Source of the DNA: Verticillium longisporum
Taxonomy: Eukaryota; Ascomycota; Sordariomycetes; Glomerellales; Plectosphaerellaceae
Direction: 5' to 3'
Length of the DNA: 64,000 nucleotides
NCBI GenBank assembly: GCA_019188255.1
Contig: JAETXT010000001.1
Coordinates: forward strand, 1,798,001-1,862,000
The notes below the pieces were generated by a model. The model ran no database searches. It was not told where the DNA came from and saw only the letters and a program-made list of their open reading frames with translations. A program made the translations under genes and the position numbers. Positions 45,701-56,177 of this stretch are shown here, piece after piece; position 1 is the stretch's first letter; every line of letters begins with the position of its first letter.

Positions 45701-46309
45701 GCAGACGAGACGCTCGCGGGTGCGGCGGCAGGGGCCACGAGCGGCCTCTCGACGCCCCGTGCCTACGAGTCGGAGAACAACTCGGACAGCTTCACGCGCA
45801 GCCGCGCCAAGAAGCTCCGCCAGGGCCTCCTTCACGTCGACTCGTCGCACATTGGCACCTTTAGTCTCGAAGGCGACAATGACGCCGCCAGGGCCGGGGG
45901 CGCCGGTGCCGGTGCCCAGGCGAACCCGTACGACTACGAGAGGCAGCAGCGCGAGGAGGCCGAGATGGCGCAGGCCATGAAGGAGGTCGAGAGGCTGCGG
46001 CTCGAGATGCAGCGCGCCAACGAGCGCATCTCGGTCGCGCAGGGCGTCGATGCCGAGGGCACCGTCGTCAAGCGCAAGGTCAAGAAGAAGAGCAGCGCCG
46101 CGGCTGGGGACGGCACGGCCGTCAAGAAGACGACCAAGAAGAAGAAGAAGGTCGATGGGGCAGAGACGCTGATCGAAGGAGACGCGGCGACGGGGGCAGT
46201 CGATGGAAACGGCGAACCGGCGGTCGTGGTTGCCAAGAAGAAAAAAAAGAAGAAGGCGCCGGTTGTCATTACGGACGACGCCGAGGCGCAGACGGGGGAA
46301 AGGTCATGA
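42800..46309 (+). CDS. APL5: AP-3 adaptor complex subunit delta, one frame break
   Basis: join(42800..42801,42879..42997,43091..43287,43388..43994,44057..46309), about 1059 aa. The start codon is split: AT at 42800-42801, then an intron (GTATGA...CACAG), then G. This yields MFEKSLYDLIRGLRNHKGNE, the usual AP-3 delta N-terminus. The adaptin trunk follows (ALMKLVYLEMVGHDMSWASF, HPNIRKKVIVTLYRLAI, ALLAFNKIVLTHPFLVAQQE). Near 44428-44437 the frame moves by +1: IDVIGRTLDM is followed in another frame by LRNNYANLVDFDWYIDVLTQ. Two missing bases would give the usual DMC-x-x-NNY spacing. The later part has the hinge (ADIIARRKAERQERNRDDPF) and a Lys-rich C-terminus. AP-3 carries cargo from endosome/Golgi to vacuole. 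Confidence 0.9.
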
Positions 46310-46831
46310 TATCTGGCACCCACATAGAAGAATGGAGGCAGCCAGGCTCACGACAAAGGCGTCTGGTCATGAATACAAACGATTCCCGCGTTTTTTGGGT
46401 CCCTTCTGCAAAGCACAAGTGATGTTGTTCCTCCCCATGACACGTCATCGACACCATGTCAAAATCACAGAAAGCAGCAGAATAGGAGAAAAGATCGATT
46501 CCAGACACGAGAGGACGCCTAAACCCCCCCACAAGAGAGCCTGCCATACAAGAGCAGAACCCCGCCAGTCATATCACTCGTCTCGGCGCATGAGGCTAGG
46601 AAAAAACAAAGTTGAAGAAAAAAAGGTGGAAACATTCACGGCGTGCTACTAGTTACAACTCGTCCCTTCCCTATCTTAACCTCTGCCTCTCCTTCTATAC
46701 GTGGAATCATATCGGGACAACAGTCCAGGCGTGGGCGGATCGTCATGCGCGCCGCCTCTCGACCGCGTACTACTACGCCATGGTGCTTCTTGGTTTGCAT
46801 AACAAGGTACACAAGGGGACCTGTGTCGCGC
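46310..46831. other. convergent 3' spacer
   Basis: 520 bp between the stops of APL5 (+) and RGD2 (-). A-rich around 46,600-46,625; no gene seen. Confidence 0.5.
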
Positions 46832-49743
46832 TCAGTCGTCCATGGGCTTGTCCTCGAGCGTGACGCCCCTAGGGGCGATGACCTCGGCGTTGCCGGCGCC
46901 TGACGAGGCCGTGACGCGCCGACCGCCTGCGAAGCGCGCTCCCGTGCGGCCGAGGCTGTTGCGCTTCTCAATGGGCGAGTCGCTGAGGCCTTCAATCTTG
47001 GAGAGCATCGACTCGACGGCGCCGACGGGCGCACCGTTGGCCGGCATCGACTGGCGCTCCTGCGTGCGGCCGCGCGGCGTGTGCTCGGCCGGGCTCGGGC
47101 TAGGTGGCACGTCGCCGTTGGGTTCGGGCACCTCGAGCGAGGCGCGCTTGGCGGTCGCCGCGGCGACGGCAGCAGAGCTGTTGGCTGTGGCGCTGGCGAT
47201 GCTGCCGAGAGATTGACGGTGGCGGTCTGACGCCGACGTCGGGCTCGTCTGGATGGGGAATCGGGTCTCCGGGCCTCCCACCGAGCGGTCGCGGCGGTGA
47301 CCTGTGCGAGGGCCAGGAGCGGGCGACGTGGCGCGGCTGCGGCCACCTGAAGCCTTCTCGAGCAGGAGCCTATTCCGCTCCTCCATGTTGGCGCGGCGAT
47401 TGCTCTCGTCGGTACTAATCGCGCGAGGGCGGTTGCCGCCGCCGCCGGCACCAATGCTGCCTCCACCAGCGTTGAGAGAGTTGCCGGCTGACATACGCTT
47501 GAGCTCCGTAAAGATGGGTTCCTTGTACTGGAAGAGGTCACGGATGAGGCGGTAGGCGTGCTTCTCCTCCATTGTGAGGGATGTTTCGGTGCGCGGGCGG
47601 AGGATGCAAGGGGCGAGCGTTGTGGCGAGGGCGTTTACATACTCCTCGTCAGCCGAGGTAAGGTCGATGAGGCGGGTAAAGTGGTTCATGCAGGCGTCGA
47701 GTGTGGCAATGTTAGTGAGACGAAGCTGGGCGAGTGTCTGCTGAAGGATAGATATCCTTGAGGCTTCTGACGTTTCTGCAGATTGTGCGGACTGTGCTGT
47801 GTAAACCTGGCGGACGATCTCATACATGTGGGCGGAGACGAGGGAATCTTGAGAATATCAGCAAGAGGAATCCAAAGCGCATCCCGAACTACTTACCAGG
47901 AAGTTCGAAGAGGTACAGCTTGAGCAAGCTGGCCACAGTCGGTATGTCAAACTCGCTGAGAATCTCTGGCGAAAGCGGCTTGCCGTCGTTCACTCTGGAG
48001 CGGAGCTTGTGTGTGTGCGTCAGCGGAACGTCCACTAGCCAGACATCCCGCCTGGCTTTGTCGCCTTCTAGTTCAGGGTATTGGTTGTCGAGATAGGTGA
48101 GGAGCGTTGTGACGACAATGGGGACGCGCTTCTTATCCGCCTTGGCTCTAGCCTCGAGATCCACGCCAAAGGTCTGCGTGTCAAACATGTTGTAGTAATT
48201 CTGGACCACAACAACCATGGGGTGGAAGGCACCTGTGCGATAGTTCTCCAAGAGGTAGCGAAGATAGCTGGCAGGTAGTACCGTTTCCTGGAACAGCATC
48301 ATGTTGTCGACGGCCGACTGAAGCGTCGGGATGACGTTGCTGATGGTGCCTGAAAAGTCCAAAACGACAGTCTTGACAGCCTTCAGCCTGTCCAGCTCGC
48401 AGCGTTCGAGGAAGCGGAGGTGGAGGAAAATGTTCTCCTCAAGGTTGCATCGAAGCTCGTCGAGCTTGCGCACGGCCGCCCTGTACTTGTCGTCAGCCTC
48501 GCGGGCCTCGCGGCGCAGGCGGTCAGCCGGCGTTTCATTGGGGTGCGCGTTGTTGAGAACGTTCCAGTTGGCGAGGTATTCGCTGACGGTACCTACAACG
48601 GGGGAATCAGAGCCGCCGTCGGAACCGGGCATAGAGAATGTCCTCCCGAGCGTCTTCTTGTTCTCCGGTACACCCGCCATCTGGAAAGCCTTGGTCTTCC
48701 ACTGATACATCATCTTGGAACTGTTGGCGAAGCTGTTGCCGACGTTGCCAATGAGTCGCAGAAATCCGTTAGAGATCAGATCCTGGCCAATCCTCTCGGC
48801 GTAGCTGATGCTGGTGGTACCCATGTTGCGCTGAAGATATTCGACAATGTCGGTGCCGGGCGACGTGTTTTGGTAGGTTCCCATGATTGGCACCTTGTGC
48901 TCGCCCAGTGGGATCGTGTTCAGCATGTGAGCGAGGATCTTCTTCATTTGTTCGGGTTGATAGACTTCGTCGCCAATTTCAATGGGCTCATCATCTTCTT
49001 CAGGAATCTCGGGTTCCTTGTTCTCGGAAACTTTGATCTCGGGGATGTTGCTAGCGGTGACAGCATTAGGGCTCGTCTCGGGGTCTTGGAAGGCGAGTTT
49101 GTTCTCTTCCTCGATATCTTCGACGAGACGACACTTGTTGAAATAGTTGCTCCGCAGCTTCTTAGCCAGCTCAGCCTGACGGTCGTGTGCCTTGATGCGC
49201 GTCTGCAGATCGTCTTGGGAATCTTGGATGCGAGATTCGTGGGCGTCGCACCAGCGAGAGAAGGGGTTCACGACGAGGTCACGGATGCTCTGAGCAATTT
49301 TCTTGTGGCTTCGGGCCGCATCTTCCATCTCGATTCGGACGCCGTCATAGGCCTTGGAGTAAGAACATTAGCAGAAGGTTTTTTTTTTTTTTAATAATAT
49401 CGTGAAGGCTGGTTCTCTTCGTGTACCTTGCGGACGGTGGCACCATCGTCTCTAGCGAAGCCGCCTTGAATTCGGTCGGAAGCTGGCGCAATGTCGCTCA
49501 ACCTGGTGCCATAGAGATCTTCGGCTTCGGCTCGCATGCGGGCGATGGTCAAGATCTGCCGGTTCTCGAGGACGCCCTGTTGCAGCTTGCCAAACAGGAC
49601 CCCGAGGCCTGGTGAGGCGTCAGCAATTGCGGTTTGGGGAAGGGGCAACGAGCCATGTCGTCAATTATGGTGGCGCATTCGACTGAGCCCAACTTACCGG
49701 CGGCATAGTCTGTCGACCAGAAGGACTCTGCGAAGCCCGGCAT
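46832..49743 (-). CDS. RGD2: Rgd2-like F-BAR/DEP/RhoGAP protein
   Basis: complement(join(46832..47847,47897..49352,49427..49608,49698..49743)), 899 aa; phases close exactly. N-terminus MPGFAESFWSTDYAAGLGVL starts the F-BAR domain (GKLQQGVLENRQILTIARMR, NPFSRWCDAHE, KLRSNYFNKCRLVEDIEEEN). A DEP domain lies inside it at residues ~204-300 (MKKILAHMLNTIPLGEHKVP, GTDIVEYLQRN, IGQDLISNGFLRLIG), and the second F-BAR half follows. The RhoGAP domain spans ~470-650 (TFGVDLEARAKADKKRVPIV, EFDIPTVASLLKLYLFELPD, then LVSAHMYEIVRQVY). The order F-BAR with inserted DEP, then RhoGAP, is that of Rgd2, a GAP for Cdc42 and Rho5 in yeast. The segment that should hold the arginine finger reads RRDVWLVDVP. The C-terminal ~200 residues are Ser/Pro/Arg-rich and disordered. 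Confidence 0.9.
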
Positions 49744-50374
49744 GGTGGAGGGTTGTGAGCCAAGTTGAGGTATGACGTCAAGGGCAACAGTCGCGATGCG
49801 ACAGAAAATGAGGCAGGCAAGCAGAAACAAAGGGTGCAAGGGAAGGGAGAGAGGAGGCCCGAGGCAGAAAGGTGCGAAGTAAAAGAAGTGGGCTAGATGT
49901 CTTGATCTCAAACGGCCGTGAATGGACGATCGGTTTGGCGGTTGGATGAAATGCAAGGGGCTAGGAGAGATGTTTCGTTTCGGCCTGGTTCGCGGGTATC
50001 GTGTCGGGGGTACGTATGCGCCAGGCAAGGATCGTCGATGGGCGTCACCAGTGGTGTTACACTTCGTGTCGTCGTGGCGAAGGGGTGGCCGGGGGAGGGC
50101 GATGAGGAAGAAATCAATGTTGTTGTGTCGTGATAGCCAGCCGAAGAAAATGGGTGACCAAGGTGTATGCTTCGTGGTCTGAAGAGGCTGCCCAGAACTG
50201 GACAAGGTCCGGACATTGAAGAGAAGAACTACTGCAGGCTGAGTCGTGTTCGCCCCTGGTGTGTTGCTCCTGCTGGTGCTATTCCAGGGCCCTTTCTGGG
50301 TCTGTTCAGGGGTCGACGCGCAGGAGGTCGTCAGCCGCCCAGCCCAATGGAGGCACGGGATGGCTGGGTGCCTG

Positions 50375-50400
50375 GGTACCTAGCTACCTAGCTAGGTAGG
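50375..50400. repeat. GGTACC/CCTAGGTA palindromic element, copy 5
   Basis: GGGTACCTAGCTACCTAGC followed by TAGGTAGG; a variant in which CTAG units alternate with GCTA. Confidence 0.6.
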
Positions 50401-50670
50401 GACTAGGCAGGTAACTTGCAGCTCTTCTCGTGTCGCGAGGCAGTCAGCCTGATGTGGGGGTGAGCCAACCTGGGTTGACAGCGCAGCTACAGGCGCTTGG
50501 GGGCCTTGTGTATCATCTCCCATTGGTTCATGGCATCGAGTTGACACTGAAGCGACAGCATGGGGGAAGCTTCCAACGCTGTTTCGGCGAGGGAGTCCCT
50601 GTTGGTGTCCCTGAGAGCCCCTACCAGGGTGGCCCCGAGTCCGCCTAAGAGGCCGCCGAGTGCCCAAAGT

Positions 50671-50703
50671 TGCGGTGCACACAGCTGCGGTGCACACAGC
50701 TGC
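50671..50703. repeat. 15-bp tandem duplication
   Basis: TGCGGTGCACACAGC twice in tandem, then TGC. Confidence 0.85.
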
Positions 50704-51370
50704 CGCCAGGTGCATACCTACAGCCCTTCGTCTGAACTCGCGAAACCAGGTACAGCTTCGAAGCCGCATCGTCATTTTACTCCACACGAACCAACTATGG
50801 CAATGCACCGACAGCTTCATGCTTCTGGGCTCGGCCTGCCAACAAGTCTTTTACGGCCACGATGTTCTTGAGGGCCTGGGTCTAGACTCACGTTTCATGA
50901 CTGTATTCGCTCCATGGACTCGCAGGCCTCTCTGGTGCTGTTTGAGAAGGATCAACTGCTCAGGAGATTGCACGGCTGACTAACGGATCTACCTCAAGAC
51001 GGCATGCTGTATTCGTCATCAGCCACCTTGATCTTTGAGCTTTATGTTTCCCTTTACGACAGTTTGCCTTGTCCTTGCGCCAATTGACGGTCACCTGGTT
51101 GATTGTTGAAGATTATCCATCCACACACTTTATTCTGTTTGAAAGGTCGGGTCAGGTAAAGTTCTTCCCAAGCTGTCCACCTTCTCACGAAGTATGAGGT
51201 CTACTGTGGGTTAGAGACCAGTGATGCCCTCGCAGCCCATCTAGACGCATCAACCACCTACGGAGGACTGGCGGAAACGACCCCATGGGCTCGGGCGTGA
51301 CTAAGAGAAGTCAAGCCTCTATCGTGCATAACTCCAAACAAATAATAGATACTGACCATGGTTTTCCAGC

Positions 51371-52936
51371 ATGGCCCAGCACAAATATCATCGGCTCAAT
51401 ATAGTCGAAGACCAGTCTATGCTTGGCTCGGTTGAAACTCATTACGCCAAGGAATCGGGAGATGACGAATTCGTCCCGGACCCCAAAGTTCGATCTCTCA
51501 CAATTAAGCGGTTGATTGCTGCCATTGTCATCGTACTCGTCCTCGGCTTGTCCATCTCGAAGCCGCTCGCATTCTGGTGTCACAAATCTCGACATGGGCC
51601 TCTGACATACGAGGGCCGGGCTCAAAAGATCTTGAAAGAAACTCCACTGATTGGTATGAGATCCGAGAATCGATCATTTTACGTCTCCTTACCCTTGAAC
51701 AGATGGACATAATGACTTGCCTATCCTTGTTCGATTCCTATACAACAACCACATTTATGACAAGAATTTCACCGAGCCCTTCGAAAACGGAGGCATGTAT
51801 GGCCAGGTTGACCTGCCTCGACTGAAGGAGGGTCTCAATGGCGGTGCTTTTTGGAGTGTTTTTACACCCTGTCCCGCTGATGGGAGTGATTTCTCTGACG
51901 ATAACTACGCCCCTAGTAAGTCCAGCTACTGTTACTTCGGAAACAATATTAACTGTCTCCAGGTATTCAGATGACACTGCAGCAAATTGACCTCATGACG
52001 AGGATCAAAGATGCCTACCCACATGTCTTCTCCCCCACAGTCAACAGCAGCACGGCACTAGAGGCCTTCAAGAACGGCCAGCTCATCTCACCACTCGGCG
52101 TTGAAGGCCTGCACCAGATCGGCAACTCCGCCGCCAACCTGCGCACGTACTATAACCTCGGTGTGCGCTATTCAACACTCACTCATAACTGTCATAACAA
52201 ATTTGCCGATGCTGCTATCCTGGAGAATCCTCTTCGCAAGGCCGAGCCTCACTGGCACGGCGTCAGCCCTCTCGGCCGCCGTCTCGTCAACGAAATGAAC
52301 CGTCTCGGCATGTTTGTCGACCTGTCGCACGTCAGCGAGGACACCATGGTCGACGTCCTCGGTGGCAACGAGACCTGGACCGGCAGCAAGGCGCCAGTCA
52401 TTTTCTCTCACAGCTCGGCATACAGCGTCTGTCCCCACCCTCGTAACGTGAAGGACCATGTCTTGCACCTAGTGAAACAACGCAATTCTCTGGTCATGGT
52501 CAACTTCAGCCCGGACTTCATCTCGTGTGTTGACGCTGGACACGAGAACGGCCTTCCTGACTCTGTCCCCGAGAACGCAAACCTGGACCAGGTTGTCAAG
52601 CACATACTTCATATTGGCAACCTGATCGGCTTTGACCACGTCGGTTTGGGGTCTGATTTTGACGGCATTCCTACCACGCCTACTGGCCTGGAAGATGTGT
52701 CCAAATTTCCCGCATTGGTGACTGAGTTGCTGAAGCAGGGAGTCAGTGATCAAGATGTCTCCAAAGTCGTTGGCGGCAACTTGCTGCGTGTTTGGAAAGA
52801 AGTCGACACCACAGCCCTTAAGCTGCAGGCCGCCGGCGAGCCCGTATTGGAAGATGACTTGCCTAGCCTGAGGTTCGAAGGCGCGGATTCTCAGGATCCG
52901 AAGTCAGGCGCCAACCTTGGGTGGGACAAGCGGTAA
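51371..52936 (+). CDS. membrane-anchored dipeptidase (peptidase M19)
   Basis: join(51371..51653,51703..51915,51963..52936), 489 aa. It is a type II membrane protein: a cytosolic N-terminus of ~42 residues, a transmembrane helix (KRLIAAIVIVLVLGLSI), then the renal-dipeptidase domain. Zinc-site motifs: DGHNDLPILV (the HxD pair, completed by splicing at 51654-51702), LTHNCHNKFADA, MNRLGMFVDLSHVSEDTM, APVIFSHSSAYSVCPHPRNV and DHVGLGSDFDGIP. A family-typical C-terminal segment (VVGGNLLRVWKEV) ends the fold. M19 enzymes hydrolyse dipeptides, with a binuclear zinc site. The active-site set looks complete. Cell location is inferred from the signal anchor: vacuole, ER or plasma membrane. Confidence 0.9.
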
Positions 52937-53287
52937 TTCTTTGTATAGATGTAGAGACACCACTGCATCAAGTTGACCAACTAGCCCTCTTACATGATTC
53001 GAGGTCGGAAGCTGCCAGTGGAATCCCTCAGAGCCAGGATCATGCGGCGGTTCTTGTCACCGTGGCTACCCTCCAAGTGCGTATGACTTAGTGGTACACA
53101 TCATTCATAACCCACCCATGCACCTTCGATGGGTCTGAATCGTAGTTGTTGTTGTTGTTGTTGTTGTTATACATTGGCCGGAACACATTGCACCCGGATC
53201 TCTACCAGAATACACGGAATGGTTACACACACGGTCATCTCTAATGACCAGCTTCGCCGTCATCCATCTGGACAAAGCCATGTTCGA
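52937..53287. other. convergent 3' spacer with GTT microsatellite
   Basis: 350 bp between the stops of the dipeptidase gene and uS13m; GTT repeated about eight times at 53145-53168. No gene seen. Confidence 0.6.
53145..53168. repeat. (GTT)n microsatellite
   Basis: About eight uninterrupted GTT units. Confidence 0.9.
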
Positions 53288-53773
53288 TCACCGTTTCCTG
53301 TCCACCCTGTTGAGCTTCTTTGCCGTTTCGATCTGTGTTCTCGTACGCTGGCCTCTCGCCGGCAGGTTCATGGCGTGCCGCCTTCCCTGTAGCTACCCAT
53401 GTCCTTCAATCTCTGGATGTTCTCGCGCAGAACCTTCTTCGCGTCGTTCTCGATCGTCATTACCGACAATTCGGCAGTTAATGAGGTAATGGTCTTGGGT
53501 GCCAGGGAGCCGACTTTGGCCCATGGGTGGATAGAGTATTTGGCGAGAATTCGCTGGGAGACGCTGGGACCGAGAGCATAGAAGGATTCGAGAGCTTTCT
53601 GTAGCCGACAGTTAGTCTGGGTCGGAGCGGTATGTCGATGCTGAAGGGTGGGTAGGAGTGTATTGTGAACATACCTTCACGAGCTTCTGCTCCGAGAAGT
53701 TAACGCCTAGAATGAAAACCTACTAGGTGTCAGTAACAATCCCTCCATCCACATGTGTTTGAAGACCAACCAT
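53288..53773 (-). CDS. SWS2: mitochondrial ribosomal protein uS13m (Sws2), one frame break
   Basis: complement(join(53288..53598,53675..53719,53771..53773)), 119 aa after repair. Exon 1 is only ATG; intron 1 is GTTGGT...CTAGTAG and intron 2 GTATGT...CTACAG. The protein starts MVFILGVNFSEQKLVKKALE, then FYALGPSVSQRILAKYSIHP and ENIQRLKDMGSYR, the uS13 fold. At 53385-53387 (CCC on the + strand) the frame breaks inside the conserved GSYRGRRH motif. One extra base gives GRRHAMNLPARGQRTRTQ followed by a basic tail and a TGA at 53290-53288; without it translation stops shortly after SYREGGTP. uS13m binds 16S-like rRNA at the small-subunit head. The 5' end is the least certain part because the first exon has only three bases. 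Confidence 0.85.
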
Positions 53774-53972
53774 GTCGTCTGGCTCGGGGCGTAGCCAACA
53801 ATTCACGTTCAATGTTCTGTCGCGACAATAGTTCCAAACCGATGGACTGGTTGGAGGTCAAGTCGAGTTCGATGCGGACCAAAAATTGATGGCTGAGCCA
53901 CAGGGGTGTGGCGCACCGAGCTACCGGCTTATCGCAATGATAAATTGGATAGTGTCTGGTCGAGCCTGACGG

Positions 53973-54103
53973 TGGAGGAAGGCACTGCTCTGATTCAGTT
54001 AGTCAGCAAGGACTATAAAACGTAGCCCTGGGGGCACGTCGGCCGCAAACTAAGCCAGTTACAACAACTCTTATCCACCTTAATACCAACCTACGCTCTT
54101 TTT
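53973..54103 (+). repeat. 131-bp direct repeat, copy A
   Basis: Starts TGGAGGAAGGCACTGCTCTG and ends ACCTACGCTCTTTTT. Identical to copy B (54450-54580) except one C/T difference in AGTCAG[C/T]AAGG. Contains CTATAAAACG. No terminal inverted repeat and no TG...CA LTR-type ends are evident. Confidence 0.95.
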
Positions 54104-54449
54104 AGTGACTACAGCAGGGCGACGGTAATCAATGCCAGTTCCGACCTAGTTCCTGCATCTCGAGAAGTCCATTTTCCAAGTCAAGCATCTACCGTACCAA
54201 GCAAGCATGAAGAAAAGACGCTGAAAGCCATTCAACCTGCCCACGGGTACTATACTACCGTCTCACCTACTCAAAGTACATTGCCGACAGTCACCCGCGA
54301 CTTGAAGAGTACCTCGACCCGCTTATGTACCGTTGGTCCTTGCCTTGGTCTTGAAGAGATGTTATCCTCTGAGGAATGGATGAAGATGGATGTCTGGACG
54401 TGGGAAGATTGAGATATGGCCGTGGGCGTCCTCTTGTGAGGGGGTAACT

Positions 54450-54580
54450 TGGAGGAAGGCACTGCTCTGATTCAGTTAGTCAGTAAGGACTATAAAACGT
54501 AGCCCTGGGGGCACGTCGGCCGCAAACTAAGCCAGTTACAACAACTCTTATCCACCTTAATACCAACCTACGCTCTTTTT
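54450..54580 (+). repeat. 131-bp direct repeat, copy B
   Basis: Second copy, same orientation, 477 bp downstream of copy A, ending 280 bp before the cyclophilin start codon. Flanks differ completely from those of copy A on both sides. Confidence 0.95.
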
Positions 54581-54860
54581 GACGGGACGCAAACCCCCTG
54601 CCCCGCACGCCGTGGTCACACCTTCTGCCGTAGTACCGATTCAGTGCTGGTGGCGGGACTTCAGGCGAATGCCTGCAGGGGTCGAAGCTGTGGCCCCTAC
54701 TTCGCCATCCGTGAGGGGGGGAGAGTTGAAACGTGGTAGCTTCCGGGACAGTACCAGCTGGCTTCTACCACCTGTTCTATCTACACCAACATTGTGAGTT
54801 TCCCGCTTGCATAGTAACATCACGAAACAACCCAATTGAAGTTCTTGAGCATTCATCAAT

Positions 54861-55857
54861 ATGTTCAACCTCCGACGAATCGTTCTCTCCGCCGCTCTGC
54901 TCCTTGGAGTCAGCATGGTCTTGTTCGCCCAGACGGCTGAGGCCACCAAGGGCCCCAAGATCACCTACAAGGTCTACTTCGACATTACGCTGGGTGACGA
55001 GCCCCTCGGCCGCGTTGTCCTCGGCCTTTACGGCAAGACCGTCCCCAAGACCGCCGAGAACTTCCGTGCTCTTGCCACTGGCGAGAAGGGCTTTGGCTAC
55101 GAGGGATCTAGCTTCCACCGTGTCATCAAGCAGTTCATGATCCAGGGCTGCGACTTCACCAAGGGCGATGTTACTGGTGGCAAGTCCATCTACGGCGAGA
55201 AGTTCCCCGACGAGAACTTTAAGCTCAAGCACACCAAGAAGGGTCTTCTGTCCATGGCCAACGCCGGTCCCGACACCAATGGCTCTCAGTTCTTCATTAC
55301 CACCGTCGTTACCTCGTAAGCTTTCTCCATCCTTCCCACGCAATGTCGGAGGCATGAACTGACCGACCGTACCAACAGTTGGCTCGACGGCCGCCACGTC
55401 GTCTTTGGTGAGGTTCTTGAGGGCTACGAAATTATCGAGAAGATCGAGAACGCTCCCACCCAGCCCGGCGACCGCCCTACCAAGGCCGTTAAGATCGCCA
55501 AGAGCGGCGAGCTGGAGGTGCCCCCGAAGGTATCCACGTGGAACTCTAAGCACAACACGTACTGTAGCCCGCCGTTCTTCATGCTCCTGTCAAATCGGCA
55601 TTTTCGTCTTCTGTTCAGCTCTGCTCCCCTTGTCGCGCATGCTGATGCTTGGGGTGTTTGCTGCAGATCTCTACGGGAATGCCCAGTTTGCCTCTGGGCA
55701 GTCTACCGAGGACACGCCTCTGCAAGTTGGTTCTCAGGCTGAGGGCTGGTCGTTCATCCAGAAGGGTCTCCTCTTTGGCGTTGTCCTCGCTGTTGTCGCC
55801 ATTTACTTCCGCATGAACAAGAAGGATGACTCTTTCCACGAGAAGTCCTTGGCTTAG
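54861..55857 (+). CDS. ER cyclophilin (peptidyl-prolyl isomerase) with C-terminal membrane anchor, one frame break
   Basis: join(54861..55315,55379..55529,55667..55857), 265 aa after one repair. A signal peptide ([20 protein letters not shown], residues ~5-24) precedes a complete cyclophilin domain: [76 protein letters not shown] and [18 protein letters not shown]. These include the catalytic Arg of SFHRVI and the Trp of the cyclosporin-binding loop. Exon 3 encodes an acidic linker and a transmembrane helix ([16 protein letters not shown]) with a short cytosolic tail ending HEKSLA. Phase across intron 2 works only with one extra C in the run at 55521-55525, giving EVPPED at the junction. It assists folding of secretory proteins. 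Confidence 0.88.
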
Positions 55858-56177
55858 AAATGCCAGATTACATAGTCGGGAATGGTAGAGCACATATAAA
55901 GAGAAAAAATCTTGATCAATACCTGCCTTGTGATGACCGTTCAAAGATGTGTTGGGCTGCAGAACTGCGGATTTTGTAGTTCTTGATCCATACGGGGAGT
56001 TTGACGCTTGTTGTGAACTTTCGCCCCTCCTCCAGTTGGCTCTCATCACCAAGTGTGGGGTCATGAACCTCACTCAGATAAAAATTTCCTTCCATACCAC
56101 ATCTTCAATACCCGAGCCTCCTGACCCCCAGCGACTCCAGTTTCGAGGGAGCAAAAACTCGAATCGCACTACTGAAA
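55858..56177. other. intergenic
   Basis: 320 bp between tandem genes; 3' UTR of the cyclophilin gene and promoter of TRM112. Nothing further seen. Confidence 0.5.

Larger units (their letters stand above)
49744..51370. promoter_or_regulatory. divergent upstream region RGD2/dipeptidase
   Basis: 1.6 kb between divergent genes. Contains a GGTACC/CTAGGTAGG element (50375-50400) and a 15-bp duplication (50671-50700). No gene is supported. Confidence 0.4.
53774..54860. promoter_or_regulatory. upstream region of the cyclophilin gene, with 131-bp direct repeat
   Basis: 1.09 kb between uS13m (-) and the ER cyclophilin gene (+). It holds two near-identical 131-bp copies (listed separately). Each copy includes CTATAAAACG, a TATA-like sequence. 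No protein-coding ORF is supported. Confidence 0.5.

Noticed and set aside
53973..54580. Direct repeat interpreted as LTR pair
   Set aside because: Ends are TGGAGG...CTTTTT, not TG...CA; no primer-binding site or polypurine tract, and the 346-bp interior has no element coding sequence.
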